From contig NW_026570351.1 of assembly GCF_019649055.1 (NCBI RefSeq), positions 248,001-312,000 of the forward strand: 64,000 nt of DNA, given 5' to 3'. The DNA comes from Paramacrobiotus metropolitanus (taxonomy: Eukaryota; Tardigrada; Eutardigrada; Parachela; Macrobiotidae). Position 1 is the first letter of the stretch; each line of letters starts with the position of its first letter. Below are positions 56,101 through 64,000 of this stretch, one piece after another. The notes below the pieces were generated by a model. The model ran no database searches. It was not told where the DNA came from and saw only the letters and a list, made by a program, of their open reading frames with translations. A program made the translations under genes and the position numbers.

Positions 56101-57790
56101 CAACCTGCAGGAGTCTTTTTGTTGACATGAGAAACCCAAGACCTATGAAAACTAAGAAACAAATGAAAGCTAAGAGCAAACAACAAGAATCGAAGAAAAC
56201 TTGAAAATCAACGTTTCAAATCGAGCAGCAAGTTGTCCGTCAACAAAAATGTTTCGACAAACTTTCGTGTGTGAAGTTGTGAACACTTTCGTAGAAAAGC
56301 GAATTGTCGGTCAGCGAACTGTAAGTCGGCGAATTGGCGTACTACCCAGTCTCACAGTGCGGTATTCAGGTCTGCCGTTAAATTTTAAGCGTGCCCAGTC
56401 ATGTCCAGCCGGATTTATCACAACAAACAGCCGGTCAAACAGTTCAGTCTTCTGTTTCCGCCTTTAAAAAAATAACTGAAACCTTTTTATTGGTTTCAGC
56501 TATGAAAGGTGATTTCTTCGAACTGATGTTTTTTGCCACAATCAAGAGCTACTCCATTGCCGTCCGGCTAAGAGGGGCCGATGAAAAAGTCAAAGAGAAT
56601 TGGGACAGAACTTGGAGGGGACCGATCTATGAAGCACAATGTCATTCAGGGATGTTCGATGGCATTTTTGTGCCGGGTGGCCACGAAGACCAGTGGGACG
56701 CTGCGACAAAGTCCAGCCCGTTCTGGATTAGGCCAACAATGCCGAACAATCCAGGGTTTGATGCTGTTTTCATCAATTACCCGGAAGGATTGGTTCGGTT
56801 CGTCCAGGTGACGCGAGCAAAAAAACACTCGTTTGAAGGAGGTCACTACCTGTCCTTCGGCCGGAAACTTGCGGAGAGGTTCAAGAAGGCTGACAGATAC
56901 ATAAAGAAAGCTGAAATTTGCTATTTACTGAACAATGACGCTGCAATCAAAAATATGCCAACCAACACCGATTTAAGAGATACCCGGAGTGGGCAAATAG
57001 CACAGAATTATCCATTCCCATTGAATAAGAATACGAACGAGCCAATTGTGGAAATAGCACCATACGTGCTGCGCCTTGACCCGGAGCCACTGGATAGAAA
57101 CGAGCAAATTCGACAAAGCTTCCACAGGAAAACATGTACGCATAAGCACGATACGCTACATTTTAAAAACATGATTAAGTCGTATTTCATAATACTGGCC
57201 ATTTTATAATTAGTGTCTTTCCACACTGATGCATTGTTATTTCGTTCGCAGCAAGCACGGTGATTTCGGATGTAAGCGAACAAGCAGTCAAAAGACTGGC
57301 TGTGGACAAAATTAAAGTACATTTCGTTCAGAATGGCTTCCTCGACGCTCTGATGAGATGTAGCCGACTAAAAGGATACGACACCAAAGGCGACCGATGG
57401 TCCAATTTTTCTTCCCACGTCTACCGCCTTTTGCATAATCCAGAGGTTGTCGGATTACTTGAACAAAAGGGAATCGGAAACTCTGAAAGGACGCCACATG
57501 AAATATGCACCTGGTGGCTAACGAAAGAACGGATCATGGAAGATTATGAGACCATGGCAGTTGTTGCTAGTCACGTGTTGGCCCTTGACATAACTATTCA
57601 TGTTCCACAAAAAGACCAACTCCTTTACAAAAAAACATTTTATTACGATAGTGAAACTAATCCATCAGAAGAGAGCCTGCATATTTTTTGCGACGAAAAG
57701 ACAGACAGCTATGGAGCCGTGATACACCCCGAAGACGTCCCCATGGAGCCTCCCGCCGTGGAGCCTATGGAGGACGAAGAAGAAACGTGA
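46597..57790 (+). CDS. multidomain Crinkler/RHS-type NTPase-nuclease with pseudopeptidase domains
   Basis: Eight exons join with consistent phases: 46597-47190, 48393-48903, 50315-50880, 52006-52216, 52977-53175, 54382-55454, 56500-57135 and 57252-57790; 4,329 bases, 1,442 codons plus TGA. Domains in order: degenerate Ulp1-like domain 1 (residues about 45-165), Ser/Thr/Pro-rich linker, degenerate Ulp1-like domain 2 (about 393-530), second linker, P-loop NTPase (about 705-1050), restriction-endonuclease-like domain (about 1053-1260), OTU-like domain (about 1284-1425) and an acidic tail. NTPase plus nuclease is the core of Crinkler-RHS effectors, known from oomycetes, chytrids, kinetoplastids and scattered other eukaryotes. 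Every donor is GT and every acceptor AG; the weakest is the exon 7 donor (ACAT/GTACGC). Frames are intact, so the gene is probably active. Two adjacent genes instead of one cannot be excluded, though the phases favour one. The cellular role is unknown. Confidence 0.75.
47191..48392 (+). other. intron 1 of the multidomain gene
   Basis: Two short coding-like frames lie here: from an ATG near 47296, a 42-codon frame with NKILIANTVYASFDPLKK, and a frame ending at 47825 with PTVPTFPTPTAGRSG. Neither has splice sites that keep the gene in frame, so I leave them as intron, possibly relics of lost exons. Confidence 0.4.
48393..48903 (+). other. exon 2: disordered linker with a short helical end
   Basis: A stretch rich in Ser, Thr, Pro and Glu (SNSTLSRASSVSGRT; TTEPNAPHTEHPTEPASS), which looks disordered and likely to be modified. 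It is followed by a compact charged segment with Trp (EWTGMIREWKNDPGWP..NVWCERANQRAKEL) that looks helical and might be a short interaction module. Confidence 0.6.
49272..49443. mobile_element. palindromic MITE in intron 2
   Basis: The left arm (AAATCACAACCACCTTCCTG..GGCAGATT, 49272-49328) is the reverse complement of the right arm (AATCTGCC..CAGGAAGGTGGATGTGATTT, 49387-49443), about 57 bp each, with a loop of about 58 bp. The target duplication is unclear. Confidence 0.65.
50315..50880 (+). other. exon 3: degenerate Ulp1-like peptidase domain 2
   Basis: This aligns by eye with exon 1: CQIHN for CQIHH, KEQLWNCYGG for KQIWWCYGS, and AVLAMACAAD for GVLSLVLAAE. Here VIKLYDP keeps the YD strand (Asp425), while the Cys position lies in TSYYSAV (471-477) with no Cys, and the expected His is not found. 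The tail GWVGTCLRDLC fits the closing R-x-HL..C helix of the family. The two domains are an ancient internal duplication, both inactive by sequence. Confidence 0.6.
51025..51182. mobile_element. Tc1/mariner-type mini-element in intron 3
   Basis: CAATCTAAGACTAAA occurs at 51025 and 51080, each preceded by TA, and TTTAGTCTTAGATTG ends at 51182 followed by TA. The minimal element is 51080-51182 (103 bp). The doubled left end, about 55 bp apart, looks like a local duplication of the terminus. Confidence 0.7.
52006..53175 (+). other. exons 4-5: low-complexity linker to the NTPase
   Basis: Exon 4 (52006-52216) is polar and basic (RTTEERGPKVKRGDRTS; KGPKKSVKGSNESASR) with possible nuclear-localisation clusters. 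Exon 5 (52977-53175) begins VLYVGIIMWENM and ends NNMKEERG. An alternative donor for exon 5 at 53093/53094 would break the frame with exon 6, whereas the donor at 53175/53176 keeps it. Confidence 0.55.
53126..53588 (-). CDS. possible antisense exon inside intron 5
   Basis: On the minus strand the frame is open from about 53588 down to at least 53190. It reads like protein: FFEPKLLYRTNGFYIIVHK, then GKCAKAIADVRVPKFNGAF and SNYTDGEMLVSSIQHDTM. A good donor (AGT/GTAAGTAAG on the minus strand, at about 53191) could end it. Cys residues and an Asn-Tyr-Thr glycosylation site suggest an ectodomain. No partner exon was found on the minus strand nearby. It overlaps exon 5 of the sense gene only if read past the donor. 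It may be a fragment carried in by a transposon. Confidence 0.35.
53885..54075 (-). repeat. dispersed repeat in intron 5 (relative at 19.3-19.6 kb)
   Basis: The minus strand gives NPDEALTPKSNMRNVAQ, matching the 19.3-kb block in inverted orientation, including the GGGGATTTCCA flank. The members are diverged. Confidence 0.45.
54382..55454 (+). other. exon 6: Crinkler/RHS-type P-loop NTPase
   Basis: Walker A is SSPGFGKST (723-731), with Ser where the first Gly of GxxxxGK[ST] is usual; Lys729 and Ser730 are kept. LLWIHLN follows at the expected strand, and Walker B is DIVVLDGIT with Asp803. A basic/aromatic sensor-like region (RYRFVTSSPGYLSY) and a long helical C-terminal half lead straight into the nuclease exon. 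SPG.GKS with a downstream VLDG strand is the typical look of Crinkler-RHS NTPases. Confidence 0.7.
55687..56336. mobile_element. long-TIR transposon, interior plus right end, in intron 6
   Basis: Positions 55687-56154 match 13277-13743 in direct orientation at near identity. Positions 56156-56336 are the reverse complement of 13096-13276. It lies wholly in the intron between the NTPase and nuclease exons and does not touch the splice sites. Confidence 0.75.
56500..57135 (+). other. exon 7: restriction-endonuclease-like domain
   Basis: Near the start it has GDFFE (Glu1059), the conserved Glu that opens this nuclease group. The core is GFDAVFIN (Asp1139) followed by RFVQVTRAKKH (1151-1161), the D..(Q/E)-V-T..K/H strand seen in Crinkler-RHS nuclease domains. 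The usual acidic residue of ExK is Gln, as in many family members. Lys1159, Lys1160 and His1161 are present. DNA or RNA cleavage is the family prediction, not shown. Confidence 0.68.
57252..57790 (+). other. exon 8: OTU-like domain, catalytically dead, with acidic tail
   Basis: The pattern resembles OTU deubiquitinases: an N-terminal strand-turn FVQNGFLDAL where active members have DGNCLFRAL, a helical middle, TWWLTKERIMEDYETMAVVA (the W..x..E(L/I)..A helix), LALDITIHV (the I.V strand) and a last strand SYGAVI where active members have H(Y/W)..V. Asp-Cys-His read Val1289, Gly1292 and Ser1416. The end is acidic (EPMEDEEET). An OTU-like fold is a moderate call. Confidence 0.48.
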
Positions 57791-57828
57791 TTAACCGGAG
57801 AAGGCGTTCTGCGTACACCAAGGGTAAT

Positions 57829-57834
57829 AATAAA
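57829..57834 (+). terminator. poly(A) signal of the multidomain gene
   Basis: AATAAA lies 39 bases after the TGA, and a second AATAAA is at 57838-57843. Position and sequence fit the 3' end of this transcript. Confidence 0.6.
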
Positions 57835-57843
57835 ATTAATAAA

Positions 57844-59390
57844 CAGAATCTATGAAATTTTATCAGTTTTAGTGCGGCCCTGCAATTGTCCAAGTTCTGC
57901 AATATTTAATCAAACCAGACAAACTACTGTCCTTCTTGAAGAGTTTTAGAGAATGCTTAATAAAGAATGTGTACACTCGCATTTCCGCTAGCACTGCTGC
58001 GGAGAAAACAATCCGGATAGCGTATTTTTCCAAGGAATTGCTAAAGCAGCTTAGTTGTACTGATGAACTCGTAACTTCCTAAAACAATAACTAGAGGTTT
58101 TTAACCAAATCATTGGAAACCGACCGTGCGTTTGATATCACTGAAAATGGTACTGGATCTGTGAAATTCGAAAAGTACTGCACTGCCCTCTTCGAGAGTC
58201 CTGAGAGATTTATGCTTTTGACGAAGGCTTAATAGAAGAGTCGACCTTGTGTCAAAGATTTATGGTCTGCAGACCTTGGCCGCACTGGAGCCACAGCAGT
58301 TTTCAGCAAGTGCACTGAAATAAACACTAACCAAAACGATATTAATTTACATACGAGCATACTTCGAAGTATACGGATTCAGTTAAAGCAATAAATAAAA
58401 TGCCAGTGTACTAAAATTAAGGAAGCTGTTACTACGATGTAGAACCCCGGTAATCTGGCGGTAAACAATGTATAGTGCAAAGGTACAGGTAGCGCAATTG
58501 CCGCTTAAAGCGCCAAGCGGTATACCGGTAGTCAGAAATGTGCGATTACGAATATTAAAACGACAACTATAAAAGTATCAATTTTCCATATTTCTGCATA
58601 TGTATTTTTTTGACTGGCTTCGTTATCGTTTGAATAATTATATGAAAAGCAAAGAAAACATACAGTCCATGGTTTTAATGGATTATTAGGTTATTTTAAT
58701 TTTTCACTAAGTTCGGTATCTGCAATTTAATCTAAACCACCGTCACGTTTGTGAAAATTTTTATTGAGAACCATGAAGGTCACAACCTACGCTGTGGCAT
58801 GTGGCAAGCAGCTGCTGAGGGTAGATAAAAACACCCTCACTGAAGGTTTTTAGTCCGTACGGTACGCTGTTCGTCTGCGACTCGTATGGCGACGCAATAT
58901 AGCACTGGTGACCGGGAACTGTCGACTGCAAAGTCTGTGGGCGATTGGAGTGTTCGCGATGCCGTATCGCCGTTTTCCAACGGCGGCTTCTGGGAACTGT
59001 CGCCCTCCTTGTAAAACACGTACAAAGTAAGACCAAAGATGTTCCCGACAGTAAGTCCACTGTGTGACGTGGGGGACTGGGCCGTCTGTGCGTCCAGCAC
59101 AGTATGGTTGGTCTGGTTATTGGTTGTAGATTACTTCAAGACGATGCTGCGAAACCTAAAAAAACGGCGCTGGCACCCTCGGCAGAAATCTGGCCTAAAG
59201 CGTAAATATAATGCGACATCATTGGAGCGGGTGTTCCCCACGTGGCGGTAGCGGCGCTGGTTAACCCTCCAGCGGGCGGTACCCGAAGGAGTGCGAGTTT
59301 CCTTATGAAAATCAGCATTTCCCGATGGAAAAATTCAATTAAGAAAGGGAATTTTTTGTGAGCCTCTGTTGACCATAGGTCAGCGGTGGT
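57844..59390. other. gene-poor stretch with a possible minus-strand remnant
   Basis: 57.85-58.75 kb shows nothing. On the minus strand, 59318-58761 has long open frames. One reads MMSHYIYALGQISAEGASAV and then TAG; another reads LTVGNIFGLTLYVFYKEGD and continues to 58837 with two Asn-glycosylation sites. They could be relics of a membrane protein exon, but frames compete and no splice sites settle it. Confidence 0.3.
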
Positions 59391-60431
59391 TACTCTGTCG
59401 CCTGCAGAACGCCAATGCCCATGGACGGTCTACAGCATAAAAACGTTTAATTCTGCAATAATTAGGCAAACAGTTATTACGTAAAAGCAATAACTTTATT
59501 AAATAGCTAAAAAAAGTGCTTTAAAACAGCAATATAGAAGTGGTCAACACATTGACCACTGGTCAGCATAAAATTAAAAGCTGCCAAAGCCCGTTTCCAT
59601 GTGTTTGGACCACTACTACCCAATAAAATACATAAAACAAATTACGCTGACGATACTTCTTTGCCATAACGCTTATTACAGTTACATATTATGAAACGGC
59701 ATAAAGTACTCCCTATGAAGTTTGTCATTGCACTTGCTGCATTTCGACGAGTTTATGATGCTGTGTCGTCCGCGGTTGCACTTTTCCTGGGATTAGGCGC
59801 AATGGCAGTATCAAAAAGCGTTGGGGATGGTGCAGCTGCAGTGGTGATAGATTCAGATATAAGCGGTCACTATGCGCTAGCACTGTTTTTTGAAAGGCAC
59901 AAGTAGCCGCAAGTAACCCGTAAGGCTGCCCGCGCAAAGGTCAGCATCACCCATGACAATGTTCACATTACAAGTTGCAATCACTTAAATTTGCAAATGC
60001 CAGTGGCTGGTCGAAATTAAACTCATATTTTTTAAAGCTATCGGGCTCCCTCACTTTGAGAGACTCTCAAGCGATGCATCGCTAGCGTAAAAGGAAACGG
60101 GCAGAGCTCAAAGTGCTGTGCTGCCATTTTATATCGTTACCGTACATACACTGTTTCCTTGAACGTTTTATTGTCCAGAGGCAGACAACGTTTGAGACAA
60201 TTTTGCTTTTTTGCCGACCGCCCGGGGGGCTGATCAGAAAAGGGGCTTTTTGCCAGCTTACGACAATTGTGACCGTGTGGCGCACGTTTGTGTACAAACC
60301 GACAAGAGCTTGATCCGATTACGTAATAAAGCGCTACTGTCGAAATTGCACCCGCCCGTGTATTCAAAACCCTTCAACGGCGTTTAGCAGGCGACACACG
60401 TTTTTGACGGACTGTGGTCATCTTTGGTTCA
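59391..60431 (-). repeat. 1.04-kb repeat, copy B (inverted copy at 12.1-13.1 kb)
   Basis: Reverse complement of 12057-13095 at near identity, with single-base differences and a 2-bp length difference. Similarity stops at TACTCTGTCG on the left and CTTTGGTTCA on the right. Unlike copy A, this copy is not joined to the long-TIR transposon. Confidence 0.85.
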
Positions 60432-60632
60432 ACCTACAGAAACCGTGTTAACCGTTTTTAGATTCAGCTCTCTCAAATGTACCTTGTTGATTTATCTCCG
60501 GTTTAATTAATCATTCACTAATTAGTTAATTAGCAAGACCTACGGCAGCTAGGAAAGTCCAAAATTTACGATTTTCGCGGACCTGTCGTTCGTAATTAAC
60601 TTTAGACAAAAGTTTCAATTATTTTTTTACTG

Positions 60633-60931
60633 TTGCTTACTACACTAAAGGATAACGATTAACTTTTGCCGATCGCAGGAGAAAAAATCCCAAACACCTT
60701 GTCGCCTCCTGGACGCCAATGCCCGTCAACGGGTTAAGGGAAGGAAGGTTTCCGGAAAGGAGCAGCAGAATTCACGATCCGTCTCGAAGACATGGCGCCA
60801 TCCTCAGACGAGTAGAACCAGATAGCGCCTCGGTTAAAGCACGCTCACGGGATTTCCATCATGAACCTCACCCTGTCGTACACAGACTTGCCCAGCATGC
60901 GGGATTCGTTCGATACAGAAGAAGATAAATT
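60633..60931 (+). repeat. tandem duplication, unit 1 (lacks 273-bp segment)
   Basis: TTGCTTACTACACTAAAGGA to GAAGATAAATTT. The first part, 60633-60819, and the second, 60820-60931, are contiguous here. In unit 2 they are separated by 273 bases. One frame after a GATCGCAG acceptor-like site reads KKSQTPCRLLDANARQRVKG, suggesting it derives from an exon. Confidence 0.8.
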
Positions 60932-61502
60932 TTGCTTACTACACTAAAGGATAACGATTAACTTTTGCCGATCGCAGGAGAAAAAATCCCAAACACCTTG
61001 TCGCCTCCTGGACGCCAATGCCCGTCAACGGGTTAAGGGAAGGAAGGTTTCCGGAAAGGAGCAGCAGAATTCACGATCCGTCTCGAAGACATGGCGCCAT
61101 CCTCAGACGAGTAGAACCCGTGGTGCGCTATAATTGCATGGATCGGAAGCCTCACCCCTGGTTTAGTTGTGTCCGCTGCCTAAACTGAAGTTCACGCATT
61201 TCGTTTGGTATTTCGTTCATGCACTTTTTGCTCAAAATCCATAAAGTTTTTAATGCGGTCCAAATTTATGTGCTGCTTAGTTTTTTCTTCATTTACTCAG
61301 TGTTACACAAGTGGTCGAATTCTAATCTGAAATTAAAAACACGGTAAAATTTGTGTGTGTTCTTACGTAATGAAACCGTAGATCGCACACCAGATAGCGC
61401 CTCGGTTAAAGCACGCTCACGGGATTTCCATCATGAACCTCACCCTGTCGTACACAGACTTGCCCAGCATGCGGGATTCGTTCGATACAGAAGAAGATAA
61501 AT
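60932..61502 (+). repeat. tandem duplication, unit 2 (with 273-bp segment)
   Basis: Repeats unit 1 head-to-tail; the first part is 60932-61118 and the second 61392-61502. The extra 61119-61391 starts CGTGGTGCG and ends CGCACACC, a weak inverted end. The two units are near identical elsewhere, so the duplication is recent. Confidence 0.8.
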
Positions 61503-61851
61503 TTCGGACGGCTTTCGATGTGGGCGGGATTCAGAACGCCAACCCCGGAAATGAGCAGCTGCGCGCTTTAAAACGAAACTGTATGCCGCACCACCAAGCG
61601 AGCGACCGCGAAACTCCGTAATGAAACCAAATAGTAATAAGGTCAGCGGTATAAAAGACGTGATTTTGGCCGAAAACGGGGACGCTGATCTCGCTGCCCC
61701 GAAAGATTTCGGTGACGGACGTAATGGGTATGGCGAAAAACCAAGGTCGAAGGAAACCAATATCAAGTACGCGCATCTACGAGGTCAAAGTATTCCGTAT
61801 TTTCCTTCAGCCAGGTACTTAACTAATATTATTGTTGGTAACGTCATGTGA
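61433..61851 (+). CDS. two overlapping small ORFs, unrecognised
   Basis: ORF a (61433-61621) begins NLTLSYTDLPSMRDSFDTEE and goes on with GIQNANPGNEQLRALKRN. It ends in TAATG, so ORF b (61621-61851) starts one base before ORF a ends. ORF b holds IKDVILAENGDADLAAPKD and is polar. The same start of ORF a is present, truncated, in the duplicated unit at 60872. Both have protein-like composition but no domain I recognise. In an animal genome the overlap more likely reflects a frameshifted exon than a two-gene message. Confidence 0.3.
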
Positions 61852-62481
61852 AGGCACTGTACCTTATAATTATAGTTATGCGCGCTGTTCGAAAATATGT
61901 AAGTCCTTTGTAATGTAATATTTTTCGGTAGACTAAATAAGTTATGTATAAGATAGCGCCAGTTGCTAAGGTCTTGTACATACTGATACGCACCAAGCAC
62001 TTTGTCAATGGACGAAGCCAACAAGTACAGTACTACGAGCAATACATGCGTTATCTGCTGACAGATTTGTCAAATCCCGGTTCGCAACTTCGCAGTGATA
62101 ACTTATGACAACTTTTGACTGTCGGTGTTAACTACTGATTCTGATCTTTTGGGGTCCTTGACGTTAAGGTGTAAAGCAGTGTGGATTATCGCCAAATTAT
62201 GCAAGCGGAATGGCGGGCCATGTAGGTACTGAGTATTAATATGAAATTACTGTAATTACCTAATTATTGTGTGCAGATTTTTCAGCTGATTACTGCGAAA
62301 TTATTTAACCGTAATTGTGCGGATAACTGTGAAGTCACTTCCAATATTTATGCGGATTATTCCAGTTTTTAAAGTTGAAACCAGCAATCCGATTACGCGA
62401 ATAATTTTTAAATTTGCAGATTAGACCCGCATTATTCCAGAGTCGTAACCAAACCGGCTATCAGTACCCTGAAGAGTTCTA
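61852..62481. other. no gene recognised
   Basis: AT-rich intergenic DNA with short phrases of the type GCGGAT(T/A)A recurring at about 62270-62400. No coding-like frame. Confidence 0.35.
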
Positions 62482-63072
62482 ATGGCCTCACCCGCACCAA
62501 GCGCTCCGTCACCTGTCGAACCTCCAAGTGCAGACCTTTCCGGACAAATCCACAACTGCGAAAACCGCCCGATCAGCTCATGTTGTGGCTGTCCGCAGTG
62601 TGTCCAGTTTTCCGATAACTCACGACCGGTGACGCCGATCAGCGACGAACTCGAAAGAGAACAACGCTCTCCTGGCTGCGAAGCAATTTAACCACATAAG
62701 CCCGCTTGTGTCGATGAACCTGTTCAAATGTCGTGTTATAGAGATCAAGTGGACGTGTGCAACAAAAAAGTGCAAACGGGGTGCGCTTATCCGTTGAGGA
62801 GAAGTGATGGCTGCCTAAACGTTGGGACAGAACGCGGTTGTCCAATGCAGCCCACTCAGAGATGTGAAACGGTTCCGACGAAACGCAGTTGGGCTGTAAA
62901 AGAGATCGATCGGTGCCAGAACGTTCAGATGGAAATTAACTGTCCATCAAAACTGACCGATACCTGTCAGATCGAACCGCGCTGTCCAGGACTCGATTTT
63001 CGTGAGAGGATCGTCATCACGACGAAAGAGCACGAGCAAATCGACGAATGGATAAGACTGAAAGACCTGTAG
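62482..63072 (+). pseudogene. Cys-rich repeat protein with one in-frame stop
   Basis: From ATG 62482 the frame gives a Pro/Ser-rich start (PSAPSPVEPPSADLS) and NRPISSCCGCPQCVQF, then TAA at 62689-62691. The same frame continues from the next codon with ACVDEPVQMSCYRD and a regular Cys pattern (a Cys about every seven residues, for example DVCNKKVQTGCAYP, DRCQNVQMEINCPSK and TDTCQIEPRC), then REIVITTKEHEQIDEWIR-like polar sequence to TAG. The continuity suggests a single protein of about 195 residues with a nonsense change, or two exons whose intron I misjudge. The repeat suggests a secreted or structural Cys-rich protein. No signal peptide is seen at the first ATG. Confidence 0.45.
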
Positions 63073-63500
63073 AGACCGAAGAATATGTTCAAGTTAATCT
63101 GGGAAAACTGACGATGAAAAAGTCATATTTCCGTCTAGCCAAGAACCAGCGAAACCGAACGAGGTGAACGGACCAGCGGACAAAGATTAAACAAAGTCAA
63201 AAAAGAACTCGAAATAGAAGAGCAAAAAGAAATCTGTGTCGTAAAGTCAAAAGAAAAAGAAGAGCAAAGAAAAAGGCAACGATCGGATGTCCGGAACCGG
63301 TGTAGAAACTTCTCCGTATGTTGCAAAGGCAAATCCGAAAAGCCGAGATCTAAGAAAAACAAGAAGAATATCACGTTACGAACGCCGAGAAGGATGAAGA
63401 GGAATTCCCGGCGCGATTCTGCTATGGGATGCCGTTCGGAAATTCCAGAAAGAAACGACATTAATCGATTTCGACAGCAGATCCAACGGATGTAAGCGAG
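63063..63500 (+). pseudogene. Lys/Glu-rich frames continuing the Cys-rich gene
   Basis: Past the stop, a +1 frame reads PVETEEYVQVNLGKLTMKKS up to TGA at about 63164. Another frame from about 63138 to 63495 is very Lys/Arg/Glu-rich (NKVKKELEIEEQKEI; KSKEKEEQRKRQRSD). They look like the tail of a polar protein broken by frameshifts. The long minus-strand ORF across the same region is best explained as the mirror of this composition. Confidence 0.3.
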
Positions 63501-64000
63501 GGAGTTGATGCGAGCGACGTGGAAGGCTTGAAGACCAAAAATTCTAGTGAAGGTACGGCTGTGCTGCTGTGCATTGACCGTTCCGAAATGTACTGCAGTA
63601 GACGATGCGGAGCAGCGCGCCCCAAATATCATCGCTGATGACCTGTAATGCGCCCGTGAAGCGAGAAATGTGAACTGAATGAGGCGATGCCAATATTTCC
63701 TAACCGCTTTCCGTCGAACGCGGCGGAGTGGATGTCTGATGAGAAATGTGCGTCCGAACCCCGAAGAATAAGCTGTGGGAACGGACACATGCGAGACACC
63801 CAAAGTTACCGATGCATTGTTGTTGTTGACGGATGGATTTACCAATGATTAACTATGCCATTGCGAAGCCAAAACGGACAAACGAAAGAGGCGATGTTCC
63901 CAGGCCAATAAGTAGATCAACGATCGCAGTTATTCATCTTTGGGTTTCGCCGCGGAATACCAACGCGTTTAGAACCATCGTTCAAATCCGTCGCCTTTGG
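63501..64000. other. no gene recognised
   Basis: The window ends in sequence without a frame I can support on either strand. Confidence 0.35.

Noticed and set aside
46597-57790. Recent bacterial or viral horizontal transfer of the NTPase-nuclease gene
   Set aside because: It has seven spliceosomal introns with consistent phases and composition like the neighbouring F-box gene. Old transfer cannot be excluded, but nothing here shows it.
61119-61391. Spliceosomal intron lost in the first tandem unit
   Set aside because: No placement of the boundaries gives GT-AG while reproducing the intron-less unit exactly.
63135-63845. 236-codon minus-strand ORF
   Set aside because: Its Phe/Ser/Arg/Leu-rich product mirrors the Lys/Glu/Arg-rich plus strand. 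There are no domain features, and the plus strand reads more like protein.
1-64000. tRNA, rRNA or snRNA genes
   Set aside because: I looked for tRNA T-loop and A/B-box-like phrases and for rRNA-like blocks by eye and found none I could support. A covariance-model scan would decide.

Overview
This window is animal nuclear DNA. Genes are split by short spliceosomal introns with GTAAGT-type donors and (T/C)AG acceptors, transcripts are monocistronic, and the sequence is dense in eukaryotic mobile elements (non-LTR and Ty3/gypsy retroelements, hAT, Mutator, Tc1/mariner and pogo-type non-autonomous elements). From memory, the F-box gene at 42-46 kb resembles a lineage-expanded F-box family of tardigrades, so a tardigrade is my best guess; this is an inference that I could not test with a search.

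Layout. 0-17 kb is mostly decayed sequence: a broken exon (about 0.9-1.4 kb), a 79-bp tandem array split by a 5'-truncated non-LTR retroelement (1.7-3.8 kb), a gene-poor AT-rich stretch, a second fragment of the same retroelement type (8.2-8.7 kb), a two-exon DEAD-box helicase fragment (9.8-10.5 kb), a small broken ORF (11.6-12.1 kb), and a decayed member of an unrecognised Cys-containing family (15-17 kb). 20.4-26.4 kb is a large inverted duplication with two more decayed members of that family. 26.6-29.1 kb holds a long LINE reverse-transcriptase ORF. 31.2-32.3 kb is a Mutator-like element nested in an hAT-like element. 33.2-38.4 kb is a minus-strand Ty3/gypsy-type element (gag, zinc knuckle, protease, linker, one LTR) broken by an hAT-type MITE.

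42-58 kb is the gene-rich part, with two large plus-strand genes that can each be assembled with consistent intron phases. The first (42,147-45,950, 7 exons, 864 codons) joins two copies of a small domain, a coiled coil and an F-box. The second (46,597-57,790, 8 exons, 1,442 codons) is the most interesting locus. It joins two degenerate Ulp1-like cysteine-peptidase domains, a Crinkler/RHS-type P-loop NTPase, a PD-(D/E)xK-like nuclease domain and a C-terminal OTU-like domain that lacks catalytic residues. Both large genes carry ubiquitin- or SUMO-type modules; I infer, without proof, that the second uses dead peptidase folds to recognise modified targets and direct the NTPase-nuclease.

58-64 kb is again repeat-rich: an inverted copy of the 12-13 kb repeat, a local tandem duplication at 60.6-61.5 kb, and a small Cys-rich gene or pseudogene at 62.5-63.5 kb. 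I saw no rRNA or CRISPR array and recognised no tRNA gene by eye.
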